Assembly (NCBI GenBank): GCA_917880885.1
Contig: OU862913.1
Span: 7,254,001-7,318,000 of the forward strand
Direction of reading: 5' to 3'
Length of the DNA: 64,000 bases
Source of the DNA: Limnephilus marmoratus
Taxonomy: Eukaryota > Arthropoda > Insecta > Trichoptera > Limnephilidae
The notes below the pieces were generated by a model. That model made no database searches, was not told the origin of the DNA, and saw nothing but the letters and a program-made list of their open reading frames with translations. A program made the position numbers and the translations under genes. Positions 11,517-22,278 of this stretch are shown piece by piece; position 1 is the stretch's first letter; each line of letters begins with the position of its first letter.

Positions 11517-11955
11517 GTGTCGCTTTTTCGTTTCATCCAGTTTCAAATCACAACGGTGCGAAAGAAATTTTCACTTCAAAGTAATTATAAAATTATTTTT
11601 TCGTGGTTTGCTTATTGTTTGTGGTTTGCTTTTTAGTGTCGCTTTTTAGTTTCAACTAGTTTCAAATCACAACGGTGCTAAAGAAGTTTTCACTTCAAAG
11701 TAATTATAACATTATTTTTTCGTGGTTTGCTTATTGTTTGTGGTTTGCTTTTTAGTTTCGCTTTTTAGTTTCAACTAGTTTCAAATCACAACGGTGCTAA
11801 AGAAGTTTTCACTTCAAAGTAATTATAACATTATATTTTTCTTGGTTTGTTTATTGTTTTTTTTTGTCGCTTTTTCGTTTCATCCAGTTTCAAATCACAA
11901 CGGTGCTAAAGAAGTTTTCACTTCAACATAATTATAATTTATATTTTCGTGGTTT
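11517..11955. repeat. Tandem array, four units of about 108-119 bp
   Basis: Same unit as 6690-7455; TTTCAAATCACAACGGTGC recurs at about 11541, 11660, 11779 and 11888. Three units fewer than in element 1. Confidence 0.88.
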
Positions 11956-12602
11956 GCTTTTGCGTAAAACTGTAAAAAAAATAAAATTCGAGTGTTCTTT
12001 AAGTATTGTATTTTTCTTGTAATCTATGTCTCTACGCAACTAGTGTTAAAACCACTCAATCTGGTATTAACTTAGATCAGCAAACATATTTTTTGTAAAT
12101 GTATTTAAAAAATGATAGTAGGTCGGTGTCAGCCCTTACTAGTACCTAGCGCATTCCACATGTGGCTTTCTGAAACAATGATGCTCTTCTCGAGGCTAAC
12201 GTGACCCTAGGCGGTCGCTGCCACAGCCGGCCCGCCTTGTTGGGCGTTTCAAATAATATTTGATTATTTATTATGAATGATTATTTTTTTAATATTTCAG
12301 TTTTAGGGCACAAAATCAATATTTTTTTCTTACAATAAATTCATATAAGCCAAATAAAAAATATTCACAACAAAATTTTTACAAAAAACCCGAAATAATT
12401 TCCAAATCCAATAGAGTAACGCTGTGTAACAAGACGGTTTGTCGAGGGTATTTTTAGCATGGTATGGGAAAGGTTAATTAATGATGGAGTTAAGTGATTA
12501 ATTTTGAAATAAAGTACATAAAATTATAATTAAGACTTGATCAATTTTTACTAATTAGTACATTGTAATCAAAAAATATACGTAGAAATTCTTTCTTTGA
12601 AA

Positions 12603-15600
12603 TTAAAACTTATAATTAGTGTTTGGTTGATCAAGCAGTTGTTTTATTAGTGATTTAAAGACTTTATAATTTTCTTCGGATTTGATTTTACTTGGGAGGG
12701 CATTAAACAATTTTATGCCTTGATAAGTATAATGTTGTTGAAAAGCACTCGTATTAAATTTAGAGATTTCTAGATTACCTCGTGATCTTGAACGGTTACT
12801 TATTTTTGTGATTGTTGTTGTAGAATTAAAATGATCTTTGTGTGTTTGTAACAGTGTGTTCTTTTTGAAAATTTTATTTAAACTGAGTACCCTAAACGAA
12901 TTAAATAGTTGTATTGTTGGAAATAAAGATGGTTTTCGTGTGATAACTTTTAGAATCAACCTCTGTACCCTTTCTACAGGTTGGAGGTTAGTTTTGAAAG
13001 TTCCCCCCGCCCGATTATACCATATTCTAGAATAGATTGGGCAAGAGAGAAATAAACAGTTTTAATCATACAAGATGATAGAATGTTTCTCAATCTAATG
13101 AATATGTAAATAAGTTTTCTTACTCTGGTTACCGTATTTTCGACTTCGTTCGTTCCATTTTAAGTGTTTGTCTACAATGACACCCAGATACTTAATACTA
13201 TTTTTGCATGTTATTTGTAGGCAATTGTCATCGTTGCATTCCTTTTTATTTTCACACTGTGATGAATGGATTTTAATAGTTATATTGTTCTCGACATTTT
13301 TTTCTTTCAAAGAGAATGGAATAAATTAAGTTTTCTCTGTATTTATTGAGAGACAATTTAGGTCAAACCATGTTTTGAGTATGTTTATATTTGTATTTGC
13401 TTTACTCATCGTTTCCTCCCATGATTTCCCTTTAGTGATAACTACTGTGTCGTCTGCATAAGATATGATATCTCCAACTATGGGAAGAGTGAACATTTGA
13501 TTAACATATATAATAAAAAGGATTGGACCGATGACAGTTCCTTGCGGTATACCAAATGATGAGGTTTTGGGTTCACTTAGGGTATCATTTATTTTGACGT
13601 ATTGAAATCTCTCTTTTAGATAACTTTGGAACCATGACAGTACTGTTCCGTCCAATCCAATTTGCATGAGTTTCTCATTGAGTTTGGAGTGTGATATGCT
13701 ATCAAATGCCTTGCGTAGGTCGATGAATATACCAAGACACTTTTCTCCATTATCTAAATTTTGTATTATTTTTGAAGTTAATTTAGCAATTGCATCTTGA
13801 GTGCTGAGATTGTCCCTAAACCCAAATTGGTTTGGGCTCATTATCTTTTTTTTCTTTTATGTAATTGTTGAGTTGTTTTTTAACATTTTTTTCGTAGATT
13901 TTTGCAATGTTTGGTGTGAGTGCTATGGGACGATAGTTTGAAATATTTTTTTCATCTCCAGATTTGAAAACAGGGGTGACAATAGTCTTCTTATAGTTGT
14001 TCGGGAATATACCCTTCTTTAGACTTACATTTATTATATGAGCAATCGGTTTACTGATTATCTCATGAACGGCTTTTAATGTTTTTACGGTTATATTGTC
14101 ATAGCCAGGGCTTGCTGATCCCCGTAGACTTATTACAGCGTTTTCGACTTCTTTATCAGTTACTGAAGCAAATGTGTGGAAACCTTCTTCAATAGTTGAG
14201 TTGTGCTCAGGTTGTTGTGTTTGTTTGTTGTCTAGGATAATATTACGAGCAAGATTAGGGCCGACATTAGCAAAATATTCATTATAAATGTTACCACACA
14301 GTTTTGCATTTTTTTCGGTGTCAGTGTTGATTCCGTGATGAGTAATTTCTTTTGGTAATTTTTTTTGTGCTTTTATTGGTTATTGTATTGATGATTTTCC
14401 AAAACTCTTTTCTGTCTTGACCAGCATTTTTTATTTTATTACGAAAGTATTTTTCTTTTGTCAGTCTTATTAAAAGCGCAAGTTTGTTACGGTATTTCTT
14501 GTAGAAGGTGTTGATTTTTTCATCATTAGGGAATTTTTTTGACTGGTGGTAGTATTTTTCTTTATTTCTGATTGAAATCACTAGTCCATGGGTTATCCAT
14601 GGCTTTATTAATCTGTGCTTAGATTTTGGTTTAGTAACAATTATTTGTGTGGATAGGTTTATGTGGTTTTGGAAAACTGTTTCGAAATTCTCAGCACAGG
14701 TATTTGGATTTTCCGATTCAAATATTGATGCCCAGGTTTCCGTTTTAAGATTTGTTCTTAAAATTTCCATATTTAGATGTTTTTTTTCATATTTTTTTTT
14801 TGTCAGTTGTATTAGAGTTGTTACTTCCTTTATCAATGTTGGTAACAAATATACAGGTGTAGTGATCGGTTGTGCTGGTTTCCCATAATATTGACATGTT
14901 TTTTTCATTGTTATTTGAGTTGCACCATATGTGATCGATGCAGGTAGGAATTTGTCCGCTGACATTCCGTGTTGGATTATTTATAAATGATTTATAGTTT
15001 AGCGATGTCATTACATTTATATAATCATCCTTCGTTTTACTCCTTACCTCTCCCAAAATGTTCAGATTAATATCGCCCGTGACAATGTTACAAGTACCTT
15101 TTAGTTGTAGCAATAACTCTTCCAGTTCTATAATGAAACTGTTAGGATTCGATCCATGTGTGCGGTAGATAGCTATGATGTTGTATATAACTTCATTCAC
15201 TTTTAAGTTCAGTTTTAGACAGTTTGCTAGCTTCATGTTGATTTCAGTGATCGTGACGTTATTGTGTTTATTTAATATGAAAACAGCAATACCACAGTTC
15301 TTATTAATATGCGTTGTGGACGAATAATATGTATAGTCGACGACTTGTTTGACGAGTTTGACGAGTTCGACGAGTTTGACGATCTCCGTAGTCCAGTGGC
15401 TAAGACTCTTGACTCACATTCCGGAGGTCGCGGGTTCGAACCCGGCATGCGCAAATAAATTTTATTTGATAAATTTGTGTTATTTCACAATTAATTCATT
15501 TAAAATAATATATAGTTTATTTGCGGCATGTTCCAGAGTGGAAGATACTATCAGTATCGCCCTGGTGTAAGACCACCATTCAGAATTGAAACGTTGCTTG

Positions 15601-16061
15601 AAAATGGCTTTAGCCGTGTTTAGTAACCAGATCTGAATAGCCAGGTACCTTCCCAACCTTCCTCTTCCCCACCTCCTTCCCCTCCCCGCTACCTTCAGCC
15701 TCACAACATACCCCAATTGGGGATGCCATAGTCTCACTGGCTCCAGACGGGAGCAGTTGAGATTCTTGTGCGGTATTCACTGTAAAAAAAAAAAAAAGTC
15801 AGGGATGTCGTACAGTGCGGGAGCATTTTTTGTATTTAAGTGTGCTTCTGTTAAAACAATGAGGTCCGGTAAAGTTTCAAGGAGATTTAATGTTAATACA
15901 AATCCTTCGAAATTTTTTTGCAAACTTCTGATGTTTTGGTGCAGAACAGTGAATGCATTTGGAACTTTTTTTAATAGATCGTTACATTGTTTTGAGTCTT
16001 CGCAAGTATATTGTGAAACATCTGTTAATTTATCAATTTCCTCTGTTAGAAAATCATCCAT
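12603..16061 (-). pseudogene. Non-LTR retrotransposon ORF2 (APE endonuclease + reverse transcriptase), broken
   Basis: This is a LINE polyprotein read right to left. It starts at 16061 with an APE-type endonuclease N-terminus (HQNIRSLQKNFEGF, LTEAHL). A SINE at about 15346-15796 interrupts it. Endonuclease coding resumes (IVTGDINLNILGE, CIDHIW), then a linker, then reverse transcriptase: PNQFGFRDNLSTQDAI, FIDLRKAFDSISH, FGIPQGTVIGPILF and the catalytic YADDT. The post-palm SIKYLGVIVD follows and a C-terminus ends at 12603. Frame changes near 14.9, 14.3, 13.86, 13.3 and 13.0 kb make it inactive. It lies directly after the CCHC-type ORF1. Subclass is jockey/CR1-like; I cannot place it better. 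Confidence 0.88.
15346..15796 (+). mobile_element. tRNA-derived SINE with poly-A tail
   Basis: The insertion splits the LINE endonuclease. It starts after a short (GACGAGTTT)n tract. A tRNA-like head follows with an A-box-like TAGTCCAGTGGCTAAGACTC and a perfect B box GGTTCGAACCC (about 15382-15450). The body ends in a C-rich tract, then CCCCAATTGGGGATGCCATA, then TTCTTGTGCGGTATTCACTG and a run of A. AGTC occurs on both flanks, a short possible target duplication. The head cannot fold a proper acceptor stem, so it is not a working tRNA. Its 3' end recurs at 35781-35871, at 30088-30113 and next to a LINE endonuclease fragment at 18575. Confidence 0.75.
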
Positions 16062-16068
16062 TACTTAT

Positions 16069-16653
16069 TCACAATCGATCCTTTGCTGTGGCTATGATAG
16101 ACATACTTTTCCGGTAAGTACATATTTCACTATTTGCACTATGTTGGGTATTGTTTTTTGTTCCGAATAATTTGTTGTTATTGTCACAGTTGTAGCATTT
16201 GACACTATCTTTGCTTTTATCGCATTCGCTAAATTTGTGATTTTTTGAGCAATGTATGCATCTGGGCTTATTCATTTTATTTAAACATTTAAGGGATGTG
16301 TGTCCGAAACCAACGCAATGATAGCACTGCATCAAAGGGTCGCAATCCTCTATGTGCGCCCGGACAAAGCCTATATTGATTCGTTGTTTATGTAGTAGCA
16401 TTTTCCGGATTGGGCCTGTTGTTTCGATTATTATATTACGGAGTTGATCACTTTTTCTATTTTTCAATATTTTCGTTACTTTAATGGATTCATTTGTTAT
16501 GTCGTTAAGTTCACTGTTTTGTAGAATAAGATCGTTTAGGAAATTATCTTCGTTATACTCCACACCGACACCTTTAATAATCATGCACGGTCTCTTCTTT
16601 TTTAATTCCGTTGCTGATATTCCATTTTTACTTTTATTTATTTCTGCCTTCAA
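16069..16653 (-). pseudogene. Non-LTR retrotransposon ORF1 (gag-like, CCHC knuckles), 5' truncated
   Basis: C-terminal 194 residues of a LINE ORF1. Three cysteine knuckles are visible in order: CYHCVGFGHTSLKC, CIHCSKNHKFSEC and a degenerate CYNC. This matches the nucleic-acid-binding region of jockey/I/R1-type ORF1 proteins. The stop at 16069 is followed within about ten bases by the ORF2 start, the usual LINE arrangement. The 5' part is missing because the copy is 5' truncated where it enters exon B2 (about 16655). Confidence 0.8.
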
Positions 16654-16660
16654 TTTTTCA

Positions 16661-16806
16661 ATGTGGAGACTGTCCCCATCAAGACAGAACCAGAACCCCG
16701 AGAAGAAGATGGAGAGGGAAATACTTATACGGAAATAGACATAGATCTGACAGATGTTAAAAAGAATGCTCAGAGTACTCTGAAAGTATTACCCAGACTG
16801 CCACAG
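16661..16806 (+). pseudogene. Zinc-finger unit 1 exon B2, disabled 3' part
   Basis: Homologous to exon B4 (34685-34840). It encodes TVPIKTEPEPREED, YTEIDIDLTDVKK and then loses frame through a one-base deletion in the AAAAAGG run. The splice donor has changed from CAGGTAAT to CAGATAAT. With the 5' part 8.5 kb away (8132-8145), the exon has three independent lesions and is dead. It is symmetric, so skipping it leaves the gene's frame intact. Confidence 0.82.
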
Positions 16807-16892
16807 ATAATATCGAGTCTTGGTTGTTTTAATAATTTTCTCGTTTCATTATAGATTCCTTCTTATTGAGCTTTATCCGTAATCTTTTGCAG

Positions 16893-18241
16893 ATAAAATA
16901 ACGGACCTGAAGATGCACCCTGGAGAAAAACCTCATTCGTGTTCCCATTGTAACTACTCCTCCTTAAGAAAGTATCATTTAATAAGGCACTTACGCACCC
17001 ATTCTGGAGAAAAGCCTCACTCATGTCCACATTGTAACTACTCCTGTTCAAACAAATCACATTTAACAGTGCACTTACGCACCCATACTGGAGAAAAGCC
17101 TCACTCATGTCCACATTGTAACTACTCCTGCTCAAGCAAATCAAATTTAACAAAGCACTTACGCACCCATACTGGAGAAAAGCCTCACTCATGTCCACAT
17201 TGTAACTACTCCTTCTCAAGCAAATCAGATTTAACAAAGCACTTACGCACACATACTGGAGAAAAGCCTCATTCATGTTCCCATTGTAACTACTCCTGCT
17301 CAAGCACATCAGCTTTAACAAGGCACTTACGCACCCATACTGGCGAAAAGCCTCACTCATGTTCCAAATGTAACCACGTCTGCTCCAGCAAGTCACATTT
17401 AACGATGCACTTACGCATCCATTCTGGAGTAAAGCCTCACTCATGTCCACATTGTAACTACTCCTGTTCAAACAAATCACATTTAATAGTGCACTTACGC
17501 ACCCATTCTGGAGAAAAGCCTCACTCATGTCCACATTGTAACTACTCCTGCTCAGAAAAATCACATTTAACAAGGCACTTACGCACCCATACTGGCGAAA
17601 AGCCTCACTCATGTTCCAAATGTAACTACGTCTGCTCCCGCAAGTCACATTTAACGATGCACTTACGCATCCATTCTGGAGTAAAGCCTCACTCATGTCC
17701 ACATTGTAACTACTCCTGTTCAAACAAATCACATTTAATAGTGCACTTACGCACCCATTCTGGAGAAAAGCCTCACTCATGTCCACATTGTAACTACTCC
17801 TGCTCAGAAAAATCACATTTAACAAGGCACTTACGCACCCATACTGGCGAAAAGCCTCACTCATGTTCCAAATGTAACTACGTCTGCTCCCGCAAGTCAC
17901 ATTTAACGATGCACTTACGCATCCATTCTGGAGTAAAGCCTCACTCATGTCCACATTGTAACTACTCCTGTTCAAACAAATCACATTTAATAGTGCACTT
18001 ACGCACCCATTCTGGAGAAAAGCCTCACTCATGTCCACATTGTAACTACTCCTGCTCAGAAAAATCACATTTAACAAGGCACTTACGCACCCATACTGGC
18101 GAAAAGCCTCACTCATGTTCCAAATGTAACTACGCCTGCTCCCGCAAGTCACAATTAACACTGCACTTAGCACCCATACTGGAGAAAAGCTTTACTCATG
18201 TTCCCATTGCATTTACTCCTGCTTATACAGGTCAGTCTTAA
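16893..18241 (+). CDS. Zinc-finger gene unit 1, C-terminal exon with 14 C2H2 fingers
   Basis: The acceptor is TTTTGCAG at 16892. Entered in phase 1 from exon B1, the frame reads DKITDLKMHPGEKPHSC and continues open for 449 residues. Fourteen complete C2H2 fingers of 28 residues follow with linkers TGEKP, SGEKP or SGVKP, plus a partial fifteenth. Expected role: nuclear DNA-binding regulator. Fingers 6-8, 9-11 and 12-14 are three near-identical copies of a 3-finger, 252-bp block. The frame leaves the finger pattern at HLAPILEKSF because one base of CTTACGCACC is missing; the old finger continues in another frame to about 18287. Unit 2 ends with the same shifted tail. Uninterrupted length argues for recent or current function. 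Confidence 0.75.
17341..18096 (+). repeat. Three tandem 252-bp blocks (three fingers each)
   Basis: Blocks start at 17341, 17593 and 17845 at TGGCGAAAAGCC. They differ at only a few bases, mainly AACCACGTCTGCTCCAGC against AACTACGTCTGCTCCCGC in the first. A fourth start at 18097 is truncated. This is a higher-order repeat produced by recent unequal exchange. Confidence 0.92.
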
Positions 18242-18574
18242 TAAGGCATTTGCTCTCCCATTCTGAAGAAAAACCTTTTTCATGATCCTATACTGTTGAT
18301 CCGTTTTTTTACGAAAACTGATGGTCTTTACTTTCAGGTACTTTTATTAAAAAAGTTGTAGGTACATGAAAGCAACTTCTTACTATTTAGTTTAGTAGTA
18401 ATATAATAAAGTATACAAAACAAATTAAAATTTGATGGAATCTCGTGGAACTTTTAACTGTTTGCCTTGATGTTTAATATATTTTCATAATATTTCATTC
18501 AAGTAGGTGTTTGTTTTAATTTAAATTTCTGATATATCGTACGAGTTTCTCAACAATTTATTTTTTATATGAAT

Positions 18575-19056
18575 ACCGCACAAGAAGAGACCCTGCACGC
18601 AATATACTCAAACGTGCTAAATGTACCAAGAGTTACTTTAGTTAACCGCAATCCTTGTCGGGCTATTATCGCTATACCCCCGTGGTTCACATGAGAGATG
18701 TTATTTGATGGTTCATCGGCACTTGGTCGGGCTTCCTCGAGCACCACATATCCCAAAGCTTGGAGTCTCTTAATTGAGTACGTGTCACTGTTCTCATGCC
18801 AAGTTTCTATAACGGTAAGGATGTGGAGTTTTTCGTCTCTGAAAACATCATCCACCGCCTCTAGTTCGTTATTAAGGGAACGCGCATTCCAGGAACCAAT
18901 TGCAAGCTGTCTGCTCTTATAGTTAGCATGCCTTTCTAATCGAATTTCATTGAAGTTGTGAAAATTATCAAAATCGCGGAGGGAATTATTCGCTAGGTTA
19001 TTCTTTCCGTCAGTATCGCGATAAGGGCCATACGCTTCGGGGGAATTGTGAAACAT
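18575..19056 (-). pseudogene. LINE APE-endonuclease N-terminal fragment
   Basis: On the - strand from 19056 the frame reads IGSWNARSLNNELEAVDD, LTVIETWHENSD and NHGGIAIIARQG, the first motifs of an APE endonuclease. It breaks off and joins directly to CTTGTGCGGTATTCAT, the same 3' end as the SINE at 15346-15796. No reverse transcriptase follows, so this copy is internally deleted. Unit 2 has a SINE fragment with the same terminal sequence at the equivalent position (35781). Confidence 0.75.
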
Positions 19057-20528
19057 TTAATGAACTTCAAAACTAGCATAAGTACTTGTTTCATTGTAAA
19101 GAATACTTGACTTATACTCTATACATTAAGCCACCCCAAGCGTCCCCTCTAGTTTTGAGTTACCGGGTTAGTTATTAGTATGTAAAATGTTTTATTGTTA
19201 CTTCAAAGCAATGTGGACTGTCGATCCACTTCGTTAATCACAGGGAATCATTCGCCTCAAAATATTTGAGTTCTGCACTGCACCATGACTTAATCTTATA
19301 ATTTATAGTGAAGGTAATCAATAAATATTATTAAAGAAAGTTTAAAAAGTGCGTCCGGTAAAAACTCAGGAACGAGTTTCAGTACGATCAAGTGAGTTAT
19401 ATGGTGTAGTAGATCTCTATCCCCTCTTCAGGATGACGGTTCCCGTTTTCACCTAAAGATCGTGCTTTTGAAGACCTAAGGGATGGAAGTTTCGCCCTCT
19501 TGAAATTTCTAGAACAGTCTTCCGGAAATTTCTAGAAGGTTCGATGGAGCTCTAGAAAGTTCTGGAAGGAGTGGCGGAGTATGTCGAGGAATGTTTGGGA
19601 ATAGGGAATCGGGAACATCATTGTGGAATATTCCAGAACACTTCCGCATGTTGTCCAGGGCGAAGCCTGGTAACCCAACTAATAACTTTAAAAGAATTGG
19701 GCCGCTGAATCCAAGATTTAAAAAACACCGATTTGCGAATATGATTATCAATTACCATACTTAACAGACTCTGCTGAAATTTTCAAGCTTTTCAGCTTTA
19801 TGGCAATTAAATAACTTTACAACATTGAGTGCTCTTAACTCTAGTAGTAAACTTTCTATAAGTCTCACCTTCATTCAAGAAAACAGTCGAAATTCTTTAA
19901 ATATATTAATTATTAACCTGTGTTGAAAAACCAATCACTATTTTGATAAAAATAAAGGTTTAAATCTTTACTCTTCTAAGTTCACTTACCTTGTTCAAAA
20001 GTGATGCAATAAGTTTTATTTATAAATATTAAAAAATATTCTGAACAAATAAATATTCTGGAATCATTGAAAAATACAGTTTAAAGCGTTCCGAAAGATT
20101 CTTTTTACCGTCATCGAATTGTTTTTCCCTGTTCAGAATTCTTTTTAATAATATTATGCTTACCAATAGTAAGAACTGTCGGCAGCAATCTTTTATTTTT
20201 ATGCTCATTTTCTACGATTTGCGCTTATCTATGGTAATGTCATTGTACGAACACCGACGAACACGATTGTGATGCGTCTTGCTTCGATGCACAAAACGAT
20301 TTTGTCTCCGTTTTGTATTGATTTAACAATATTTGTGTTCCATTTCTGCAGTTTTATGTAAGTTATGTGACCATCTTAGTTCCATTCCGAAGTTAATGTC
20401 ATTATTGACTTTTCTAGTGACGTTTCTACAACACATCGGAGTTGGCCGCCGCGCTACTTGTACGTAAGTAAGTTCATGTCACGTTGACTAAGGCCAAATA
20501 ACGGGTTCAGAGGTCTCAACTTTTAAAA
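19057..20528. other. Non-coding region with a heat-shock-element cluster
   Basis: No gene is recognised. The notable content is the HSE cluster at 19502-19638. The rest is A/T-rich. Confidence 0.5.
19502..19638. promoter_or_regulatory. Cluster of perfect heat-shock elements
   Basis: HSF sites are alternating GAA/TTC triplets separated by two bases. Here four perfect arrays occur: GAA-TTC-GAA at 19502-19514; five units (TTC-GAA-TTC-GAA-TTC) at 19520-19542; GAA-TTC-GAA at 19555-19567; and GAA-TTC-GAA at 19626-19638. Three units suffice for a trimeric HSF. No heat-shock gene is nearby; the region may belong to an unrecognised transposon or act as an enhancer. The pattern is direct; activity is inference. 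Confidence 0.65.
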
Positions 20529-21059
20529 TTTTCGGGATTGGTGGCCAAGGCTATTACGAATAATTTTTAGAAAAAAACTTTAGATTCGCCTTAATCACTA
20601 TAAAAGGAAACTTATTGCATCACGGCTGGCGGAAAATAATGCATTTTAATTTTCAATGTCGTTAACTAAAATTACTTCGCGAACCGAAACTATTTACGCC
20701 CGCCATTTTGTCGCTGTCAAAATACGTTTTTGAATGGTTTGTTTGGCTACGCAGGGTTTGTGTAGCGGGCTTGTGTATGTTATCTTTACTTTAAAAAACA
20801 GCCTACGTTTTTGAATGGTTTGTTTGGCTACGCAGGGTTTGTGTAGCGGGCTTGTGTATGTGACAAATGGCGGGCGGCAGCGGGCGGGCTGTCGTAGTGC
20901 CGGTCGGAAGTGAAATTTTATTTAACGACATTGAAAATTAAAATGCATTATTTTCCGCCAGCCGTGATGCAATAAGTTTCCTTTTATAGTGATTAAGGCA
21001 AATCTAAAGTTTTTTTCTAAAAATTATTCGTAATAGCCTTGGCCACCAATCCCGAAAAA
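20529..21059. mobile_element. Large inverted-repeat (foldback-type) element
   Basis: The arm 20529-20683, beginning TTTTCGGGATTGGTGGCCAA, is nearly the exact reverse complement of 20908-21059. The spacer contains an 81-bp tandem duplication (starts about 20723 and 20804: TACGTTTTTGAATGGTTTGT) and a further weak inverted pair (CCCGCCATTTTGTC / GACAAATGGCGGG). No coding capacity. Target duplication not identified, so the class is unknown. Confidence 0.8.
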
Positions 21060-22124
21060 TTACCTCAACCTTTTTCAACTTTGAACAAGTTTTTTTGTTC
21101 AATAAAAGTCGATCAACTAAAATTGAAACTTCCGAAACCGCAATAAGTCCCTTAATTGGAGAATGTTTTTTTATAAGAATATATTGCGTTTATATTGTGC
21201 AAATATATTAAATATCAGCCAAGTGTAAGTTTCTTAAATCTTTGCCCCAAATGGAAAACATTAAACTATTTCAATTAGTCAATCCATTTTTACATCACCC
21301 GTTTATGCCTTGTATTTATTCATTTGTAATAATAGTCATCACCAAGCTCAATGTTGTGTATGTTTTTAATTACCAGATCTGGTCACGAAACACGGCTAAA
21401 GCCATTTAAAAGAATTTCTCTGTTTTTCTTGGTGGTCTTTAACGAGTTTAATTAAATTTATTACTAAGAGTATCTACTAATAAGAAGACAGTGAAGTCAA
21501 CTAGATCGTCCAAAGCAAACTACACCATAGTTAGTTTGACAGTTCTACACTTTGTGTTAGATATTTTCTGCCGGTCATGTTTGTGAAGTCAACATTGCAA
21601 TTAGTTCTTAACTGAATTTGTTATTTATTTATTTATTTAAGTCCTTAACTGAGTGGACTCTCTTTTATCGTTTAATTGATGAAATCGTCTGTGAGATATT
21701 TTATACTTCAATCGTCATTGTGACGACAATTTTTTGCGAGTATGTATTTCCAGTTTTTAAATATTATAATTCGATTGTTTTTTCTCGATCAATTGAATGA
21801 CTCGTATTAGCGCAAGAAGCAATCTGCGCCCGGATAATTTTTATATTTATATGTTTTTACATAAGAATGGAGGGCGCAATGGTTCTTTCATCCAACTTGA
21901 TATTTGATGTTTAATAAACGTCTACGATTATTAAATTTATTGTATTGTTGCCCAGATCACTTGTTCTAGATAATTTAAAGCTCTATTATAACCACTCGTT
22001 AATAAGATGATGTATAAGTTTGTACAAGGTTTAAGGTATAAGTTTCTGTTTCAGGTCTAATTTATTTTAAGCTGGGACCAATTTACCATCTTCGTTTTAA
22101 ACCGGAACACTATCACAGAAGGCC
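21060..22124. other. Region upstream of zinc-finger unit 2 exon A
   Basis: Non-coding. A polypyrimidine acceptor TTTCTGTTTCAG lies at about 22043-22054 and probably joins a 5' UTR exon to exon A. The promoter and 5' exon are not identified. Confidence 0.4.
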
Positions 22125-22278
22125 ATGGATCTTCCCAACACAGAGAGTGTGTCCATCAAGGTGGAACCAGGGTCCCAGGAAGAAGGCGCAGGTGAAATGC
22201 CCTATACGAATATAGATATCTTCCTCCCGGATGTGAAGAAGGAATGTTTGCAGTATGCGGAGAGTACTCCGGCAGTCA
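22125..22278 (+). CDS. Zinc-finger gene unit 2, start exon A
   Basis: Coding begins at ATG 22125 in a strong context (GAAGGCCATGG) and ends at donor GTAAGTGG (22279), phase 1. It encodes 51 residues with MDLPNTESVSIKVEPGSQEE, YTNID and DVKKEC. Like the B exons it has an I-K-V-E-P and a V-K-K-E motif, so A and B exons are repeats of one domain. Spliced to B3, B4 and the finger exon, the total is 987 nt, exactly 329 codons including the stop. A decayed relative is at 60563. The N-terminal motif fits SUMO attachment; that is inference. Confidence 0.75.

Larger units (their letters stand above)
8760..12473. mobile_element. TTAA-flanked composite element, copy 2
   Basis: A 3714-bp copy of the element at 2634-7964, in the same orientation and flanked by TTAA at 8756-8759 and 12474-12477. 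It lacks the solo LTR and has a four-unit internal array. Most of the sequence matches copy 1 closely. It sits between the A/T-rich block 8148-8755 and the 3' end of a - strand LINE, so it probably inserted into that LINE's 3' region. It contains GC-rich repeats d (+) and e (-). No transposase is seen. Confidence 0.85.

Noticed and set aside
15382..15452. tRNA gene with A and B boxes
   Set aside because: Acceptor ends do not pair, the T stem has a mismatch, and it is the head of a poly-A-tailed SINE.
16863..18173. A 436-residue open frame on the - strand opposite the zinc-finger array
   Set aside because: It mirrors the 84-bp finger periodicity and has no domain of its own; absence of stops follows from the repeated sense codons.
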